Part shown: in pieces, positions 5,620-10,217 of the stretch
How the letters are laid out: every line of letters starts with the position of its first letter
How positions within the stretch are numbered: the first letter of the stretch is position 1
Source: Angelakisella sp.
GTDB taxonomy: Bacteria; Bacillota; Clostridia; Oscillospirales; Ruminococcaceae
DNA: 10,217 bases
Assembly: GCA_022794295.1 (NCBI GenBank)
Contig: JAAWEO010000056.1
Coordinates: 1-10,217, forward strand
Direction of reading: 5' to 3'
Notes under the pieces: model-generated
Told to the model about the DNA's origin: nothing
Databases searched by the model: none
What the model saw: the letters and a program-made list of their open reading frames with translations, nothing else
Program-made: the position numbers and the translations under genes

Positions 5620-8600
5620 TTGAGTACCTTCGGAGAGTTTTTTGGACAATTCGCCACCCTGCCGCCGGCAGTGGCCGCCGCCCAGGTGGAAGGGATCGCC
5701 CTATCAGAAAACAAAGAGAAGATGACCGTAAGCCTCGCCTCCGATTCCATTCTGGACAGAGGGGAGCTTTCTGCTGTTCAGCGGGATCTCCGCCGCGCCT
5801 GCCTGCTGGAGGATTTTTCCATCCACTGCCAGTACACCCCGGAGCAGCTTACCGGGGAATGTCTGAGAAACCTGGCCGGGGAGCTGGCCGACTCCGGGGT
5901 GGCGGTAAACGGCTTTTTGCTGGGGGCCTCGGCCAGCTATGACAGGGAGAAAAAGCTGTTTTCCATCGCCCTGCAAAACGGGGGAGGGGAGTTTCTCCGG
6001 GAGCAGCAGGTGGAGGATAAGATCGCGCGCCTTCTCCAGCGGGATTTCGGCCTGCGGCCCACGGTGGAGCTCGTGGGAATGGTGGGGCGGGTTTCCTCTC
6101 CCCTGGAGGAAGACCACACCCCCAAGGTGATGTCTCCCCCCAGGGCCCAAACCGGCACCCCGCCCTGGGAGGAGCCTGCCCCCGCCGGAAGGGCAAAGGC
6201 GCCTGGGGAGAGACAGTCCACCCCAAAACACCGCTCTGCCAGGGACTTCGGCCCCGGTCTGCCCTTCGTCCCCGGCACCGTCTCGGTGGTGATGGGAAAG
6301 GAGATCCGTTCCGCCCCGGTGGAGATCATCGAGGTAAATGCCGAAACCGGCCGGACCGTCCTTTGGGGGGATATTTTCGAGGTGGCCTCCCGGGAGATCA
6401 AGGACGGGACCCGGTCTATCCTGACCATCAGCATTACCGATTACACCAGTTCCATTGACCTGAAGATCTTCGCTGAAAAGGAGAAGAAAGCGGCCCTTCT
6501 GGATGTTTTGAAGCCCGGTGTAACCATCGTCGCCCAGGGGGAGGTGGCCTACAACAAGTTTGACCGGGATGTGACCATGAGCCCGGTGGCCATCAGCACC
6601 GTACAAAAAAAGGTGTCCACCGACGAGGAACCGGAAAAGCGCATTGAGCTCCACTGTCACACCACCATGTCCACCATGGATGGCATGACCCCGGCGGCGG
6701 AGCTGGTAAAGCGCGCTGCAAAGTGGGGGCATAAGGCCATTGCCATCACCGACCACGGGGTGGTCCAGGCCTTCCCGGAGGCCATGGCCGCAGCGGCAAA
6801 GGTCCGCAAGGACAACCCCGATTTCAAGGTGATTTACGGGGTGGAGGGCTACTTTGTAGATGATATGATCCCCGCGGTAAAGGGCCACACAGAGGAATCC
6901 ATCGACGGGGAGTATATCATCTTTGACCTGGAGACCACGGGCCTTTCCAGCGCCACCGACCGCATCATCGAGATCGGCGCGGTTCGGCTAAAGGGCGGGG
7001 AGGTGCTGGAAAGCTTCGACCTTTTTGTGGACCCGGAGACCCTGATCCCCCCGGAAATTACCCGTCTGACCGGCATCACCGATGAAATGGTAAAGGGAGC
7101 GCCCAAGGAGCGGGAGGCCCTGGAGCAGTTTCTGGCCTTCTGCGGGGAATGCAGCATTCTGGTGGCCCACAACGCCTCCTTTGATATGGGCTTTCTTTCC
7201 TCCGCCATGCGCCGCCAGGGCATGGAGCGCCCCTTTACCAGCATCGACACCCTGATCATCGCCCGGGCGCTCTACCCGGAGCTGAAAAAGTATAAGCTGA
7301 ATCTTTTGGCGGACCATCTGAAGGTGGAGCAGAAGAACCACCACCGGGCAGACGACGACGCCCGGGTGCTGGGAGAAATTTTCCTGAAAATGGTGGAAAA
7401 GCTCGCTGCAGACCGGGGAACAGAGACGGTTTGGGGGATCAACACCTCCCTTTCCACCCAGGGGAATGTAAAAAGCCAGCTTTACCATATTATCATCCTG
7501 GCAAAAAACGATACCGGCCTGAAAAACCTGTACCGTTTGGTCTCCTATGCCCATTTGGATCACTTCTTCAAAAAGCCGCGGATCCCCAAAAGCGACCTGG
7601 AAAAGTGCCGGGAGGGCCTGATCATCGGTTCCGCCTGCGAGGCTGGGCAGCTGTTCCGTGCCATTGTAGAGGGAAAAAGCTGGAAGGAGCTGTGCGAGAT
7701 CGCCTCCTTCTACGACTTCCTGGAGGTGCAGCCCCTGGGCAATAACGAGTTTATGATCCGGGAGGGCATCGCCAAAAACGAGAAGCAGCTGGAGGACTTT
7801 AACCGCACCGTTTTGAAGCTGGGGAAGCACCTGGGGAAGCTGGTGGTTGCCACCGGGGACGTCCACTTCCTGGAGAAGAAGGACGCCCGCTTCCGGGAGA
7901 TCCTGATGGCGGGCCAGGGCTTCAAGGACGCCGGAATGCAGGCCCCCCTTTATTTTCGCACCACCCGGGAGATGCTGGACGAGTTCAGCTACCTGGACGA
8001 AAAGACCGCCAGGGAGATTGTCATTACAAACCCGGGGCGCATTGCCGACATGGTGGATATGATCCAGCCCATTCCCAGCGGCACCTTTACCCCCACCATC
8101 CCCGGGGCGGAGGAGGACCTGATCCGCATCACCCACGAAAGGGCCCACGCCCTCTACGGGGACCCCCTGCCGGAGATCGTGGAAAAGCGTTTGGACCGGG
8201 AGCTTTCCTCCATAACCAAGCACGGCTTTTCGGTGCTGTACATGATCGCCCAAAAGCTGGTGCAGCGGTCGGTGGAGTGCGGCTATTCGGTGGGCTCCCG
8301 CGGGTCGGTGGGTTCCTCCTTTGTTGCCATCATGGCCGGTATCTCCGAGGTGAACCCCCTGCCGCCCCACTATGTCTGCCCCGGCTGCAAGCACAGCGAA
8401 TTTATCACCGATGGCAGCGTGGGCTCCGGCTTTGACCTGCCCGACAAAAACTGCCCGGAGTGCGGTACCCTGATGTTTCGGGATGGTCACGAGATCCCCT
8501 TCGAGACCTTCCTTGGCTTTGACGGGGACAAGGCCCCGGATATCGACCTGAACTTCTCCGGGGAATATCAGTCCCGGTCCCATGCCTTTACCGAGGAGCT

Positions 8601-9972
8601 GTTCGGCAAGGACCACGTCTTTAAGGCCGGAACCATTTCCACCGTGGCGGAAAAGACCGCCTACGGCTATGTAAAGCACTATTTGGAGGACAAGGGCCTG
8701 GTGGTTACCTCCGCCGAGGAAAAGCGGCTGGTAAAGGGCTGCACCGGCGTCAAGCGCACCACCGGCCAGCACCCCGGGGGGATGGTGGTGGTGCCCAGCC
8801 ACCACGAGGTCTACGACTTCTGCCCGGTTCAGCATCCCGCGGACAAAGCAGAGGGGGACATTATTACCACCCACTTCGACTTCCATTCCCTCCACGACAC
8901 CATCCTGAAGCTGGACGAGCTGGGCCACGACGCCCCCACCCTCTTTAAGTACCTGGAGGAATACACCGGGGTGAAGATCGATGATATCCCTATGAGCGAT
9001 CCCAGGGTCTACAGCCTTTTCACCTCCCCGGCAGAGCTTGGCATCGACCTTGCCGATATTAAGTGCGAGACGGGGACCCTGGCCCTTCCGGAGATGGGGA
9101 CCAACTTCGTCCGGGGGATGCTTATGGACGCAAAGCCCCAAAACTTCTCCGACCTTCTCCAGATTTCCGGGCTGTCCCACGGCACCGATGTGTGGGTAGG
9201 AAACGCCAAGGATCTGATCGCTGCCAAGACCTGCACCATCTCCAACGTGATCGGGACCCGTGACAGCATTATGACCACCCTGTACATCAAGTACAAGATG
9301 GAGCCCAAGCTGGCCTTTAAGATCATGGAGATTACCCGAAAGGGAAACGCCCCCAAGCTCCTTACCGAGGAAATGAAGCAGGATATGCGGGACCACGGGG
9401 TGCCGGAATGGTACATAAACAGCTGTCTCAAGATCAAGTACATGTTCCCCAAGGCCCACGCTGCCGCATATGTTATCTCCGCCATTCGTCTGGGGTGGTA
9501 CAAGGTATACTATCCCAAGGAGTTTTACGCGGTGCTCTTTACCATTCGCGGGGAGGATTTCGACGCCATGGCGGCAATGAAGGGCCAGGGCTTTGTCAAG
9601 ACCCGCATCGACGTCCTTGCCGCCAAGGGGCTGGACCGCACCGCCAAGGAGGACGGGCAGCTGGAAATGTATCAGATCGTCTACGAGATGCTGAAGCGGG
9701 GCGTTCAGCTGCTGCCGGTGGACCTGTACCGCTCCGACGCCACTAAGTACCGCATCGAAGACGGGAAGATCCGTTTGCCCTTTGCCAGCCTGAAGGGTCT
9801 GGGAGTGTCCGCGGCCCAGCCCCTGGCCGAGGCCGGGAAGGAGGGCCCCTACCTTTCGGTGGACGAGATCACCACACGGTCCGGGGCCACCAAGGCGGTC
9901 ATCGAGATCCTGCGGGAGGCGGGGTCCCTGGAGGGCCTGCCGGAGCACAGCCAGATGTCCCTGTTTGGGTAA
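5620..9972 (+). CDS. polC: DNA polymerase III alpha subunit, PolC type (Gram-positive, with proofreading)
   Basis: The 1450-residue replicative polymerase of Bacillota. TTG 5620 is preferred because AGGGG at 5605-5609 lies 10 bases upstream; TTG 5614 (two codons longer) would have only 4. Counting from 5620: an N-terminal domain (1-165); a Pro/Ala-rich linker (about 165-218); an OB fold (about 219-333); a PHP domain beginning E-L-H-C-H (343-347) with T-D-H at 377-379 and G-D-V-H-F near 746-750. Within the PHP domain a DEDDh 3'-5' exonuclease is inserted (about 430-590): D-L-E-T-T-G with Asp436 and Glu438, H-N-A-S-F-D ending at Asp522, and H-H-R-A-D-D-D with His575 and Asp578. Next come the polymerase palm/fingers, a four-cysteine zinc site (C920, C923, C945, C948) and P-D-I-D-L-N-F with catalytic Asp974 and Asp976. 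The protein ends in Q-M-S-L-F-G, a beta-clamp binding motif. All catalytic residues examined are present. Confidence 0.97.
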   Translation: MSTFGEFFGQFATLPPAVAAAQVEGIALSENKEKMTVSLASDSILDRGELSAVQRDLRRACLLEDFSIHCQYTPEQLTGECLRNLAGELADSGVAVNGFLLGASASYDREKKLFSIALQNGGGEFLREQQVEDKIARLLQRDFGLRPTVELVGMVGRVSSPLEEDHTPKVMSPPRAQTGTPPWEEPAPAGRAKAPGERQSTPKHRSARDFGPGLPFVPGTVSVVMGKEIRSAPVEIIEVNAETGRTVLWGDIFEVASREIKDGTRSILTISITDYTSSIDLKIFAEKEKKAALLDVLKPGVTIVAQGEVAYNKFDRDVTMSPVAISTVQKKVSTDEEPEKRIELHCHTTMSTMDGMTPAAELVKRAAKWGHKAIAITDHGVVQAFPEAMAAAAKVRKDNPDFKVIYGVEGYFVDDMIPAVKGHTEESIDGEYIIFDLETTGLSSATDRIIEIGAVRLKGGEVLESFDLFVDPETLIPPEITRLTGITDEMVKGAPKEREALEQFLAFCGECSILVAHNASFDMGFLSSAMRRQGMERPFTSIDTLIIARALYPELKKYKLNLLADHLKVEQKNHHRADDDARVLGEIFLKMVEKLAADRGTETVWGINTSLSTQGNVKSQLYHIIILAKNDTGLKNLYRLVSYAHLDHFFKKPRIPKSDLEKCREGLIIGSACEAGQLFRAIVEGKSWKELCEIASFYDFLEVQPLGNNEFMIREGIAKNEKQLEDFNRTVLKLGKHLGKLVVATGDVHFLEKKDARFREILMAGQGFKDAGMQAPLYFRTTREMLDEFSYLDEKTAREIVITNPGRIADMVDMIQPIPSGTFTPTIPGAEEDLIRITHERAHALYGDPLPEIVEKRLDRELSSITKHGFSVLYMIAQKLVQRSVECGYSVGSRGSVGSSFVAIMAGISEVNPLPPHYVCPGCKHSEFITDGSVGSGFDLPDKNCPECGTLMFRDGHEIPFETFLGFDGDKAPDIDLNFSGEYQSRSHAFTEELFGKDHVFKAGTISTVAEKTAYGYVKHYLEDKGLVVTSAEEKRLVKGCTGVKRTTGQHPGGMVVVPSHHEVYDFCPVQHPADKAEGDIITTHFDFHSLHDTILKLDELGHDAPTLFKYLEEYTGVKIDDIPMSDPRVYSLFTSPAELGIDLADIKCETGTLALPEMGTNFVRGMLMDAKPQNFSDLLQISGLSHGTDVWVGNAKDLIAAKTCTISNVIGTRDSIMTTLYIKYKMEPKLAFKIMEITRKGNAPKLLTEEMKQDMRDHGVPEWYINSCLKIKYMFPKAHAAAYVISAIRLGWYKVYYPKEFYAVLFTIRGEDFDAMAAMKGQGFVKTRIDVLAAKGLDRTAKEDGQLEMYQIVYEMLKRGVQLLPVDLYRSDATKYRIEDGKIRLPFASLKGLGVSAAQPLAEAGKEGPYLSVDEITTRSGATKAVIEILREAGSLEGLPEHSQMSLFG

Positions 9973-9985
9973 CAGAACAGAAAAG

Positions 9986-10023
9986 CCGGAGCAGAGGGAA
10001 GTGCAGCCTCTGCTCCGGTTTTT
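9986..10023 (+). terminator. Rho-independent terminator after polC
   Basis: A perfect 12-bp stem (9986-9997 with 10007-10018, CCGGAGCAGAGG and its complement) has a 9-base loop and is followed directly by TTTTT (10019-10023). An A-run just upstream (9981-9984) can pair with the T-run. It begins 13 bp after the polC stop and is the only strong intrinsic terminator in the window, so it probably ends the operon. Confidence 0.93.
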
Positions 10024-10046
10024 GCAAGCTGGGGGTGTTGAATGGG

Positions 10047-10059
10047 GCCGCCTGGCGGC
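10047..10059. repeat. Short GC-rich inverted repeat
   Basis: GCCGC-CTG-GCGGC forms a 5-bp stem with a 3-base loop between the terminator and the larger palindrome. No T-run follows. It may be chance in GC-rich DNA; it is listed because it belongs to a run of inverted repeats. Confidence 0.4.
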
Positions 10060-10073
10060 GGTCTTTAGAGGGG

Positions 10074-10106
10074 CGAATGGACCGGCCCATAAGGCCGGTC
10101 CATTCG
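10074..10106. repeat. Perfect 14-bp inverted repeat with CATAA loop
   Basis: The arms at 10074-10087 (CGAATGGACCGGCC) and 10093-10106 are perfect complements around a 5-base loop. No T-run follows on either strand, so it is not a classical terminator. The hairpin is flanked by GAGGGG at 10068-10073 and 10106-10111, the right copy sharing one base with the arm. It could be a REP-like dispersed element, a protein-binding palindrome or an RNA processing hairpin. Confidence 0.8.
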
Positions 10107-10120
10107 AGGGGGGCGGTTGT

Positions 10121-10150
10121 TGCAAAACACCCCACTGGGGTGTATTTGCA
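10121..10150. repeat. 13-bp imperfect inverted repeat with one bulge
   Basis: TGCAAAACACCCC (10121-10133) pairs with GGGGTGTATTTGCA (10137-10150) across a 3-base ACT loop, with one extra base in the right arm. No T-run follows. It is 14 bp downstream of the larger palindrome and has an unrelated sequence. Confidence 0.75.
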
Positions 10151-10179
10151 GGGTAGCTGGGTGCAGGGCGAGCAGGCTT

Positions 10180-10212
10180 CTCCTTTCTTTTTTTCTTTCA
10201 AAAAGAAAGGAG
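10180..10212. repeat. A/T-rich 13-bp inverted repeat at the window end
   Basis: CTCCTTTCTTTTT (10180-10192) is the exact complement of AAAAAGAAAGGAG (10200-10212), with a 7-base loop TTCTTTC. Outer bases (CTT at 10177-10179 and AAG at 10215-10217) could extend the pairing with a small bulge, so the element may continue past the window. It does not have terminator form because the T-run lies in the left arm. Its pyrimidine/purine strand asymmetry is unlike anything else here. The 10024-10217 stretch has no credible coding region on either strand. Confidence 0.75.
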
Positions 10213-10217
10213 CAAAG

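Noticed and set aside
5704..6888. A 394-codon minus-strand open frame opposite the 5' part of polC
   Set aside because: It is a shadow of the polC reading frame with the same artefactual composition as the other antisense frames.
6988..10125. A 1045-codon open frame on the minus strand opposite polC
   Set aside because: It is the complementary frame of a GC-rich, strongly codon-biased gene, where stop codons are rare. Its Gly/His/Leu/Val/Gln-rich translation shows no domain, and PolC on the other strand is unmistakable.
9973..10217. CRISPR array
   Set aside because: The palindromes differ in sequence and there are no direct repeats with regular spacers, nor any cas gene.

Overview
The window looks like chromosomal housekeeping DNA from a GC-rich member of the Bacillota, probably class Clostridia and near Oscillospiraceae/Ruminococcaceae. 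The evidence is a PolC-type replicative polymerase, the gene order frr-uppS-cdsA-rseP-ispG-polC, strong AGGAGG-type ribosome binding sites, frequent TTG/GTG starts and GC-rich third codon positions. The family-level placement is inference; PolC and the operon order strongly support Bacillota.

Layout, all on the + strand: 1-272, the 3' half of frr (ribosome recycling factor); 297-1013, uppS; 1049-1906, cdsA; 1907-1990, a short AT-containing gap with a possible internal promoter; 1991-3076, rseP; 3111-4157, ispG; 4154-4573, a small unrecognised protein; 4591-5097, a GNAT acetyltransferase; 5094-5606, a RibD-C/DHFR-like reductase; 5620-9972, polC; 9986-10023, a strong intrinsic terminator; 10024-10217, a non-coding tail with three or four more inverted repeats. 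Genes are spaced by 4-bp overlaps up to gaps of 84 bp and are probably largely co-transcribed, ending at the terminator after polC.

The first five genes form the classic translation, lipid-carrier and envelope block. UppS makes the C55 carrier for peptidoglycan from C5 units supplied by the MEP pathway, in which IspG acts. CdsA makes CDP-diacylglycerol for phospholipids. RseP is an intramembrane protease. PolC is the replicative polymerase. Two things depart from the order common in Bacillota. dxr, usually between cdsA and rseP, is absent from that position. Three small accessory genes sit between ispG and polC, which often adjoin.

I see no CRISPR array, transposase, phage gene, tRNA/rRNA or recognisable defence system. 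The most unusual non-coding part is the cluster of inverted repeats after polC, which could belong to dispersed repeat families; one window cannot show that. I found no convincing new biological system.
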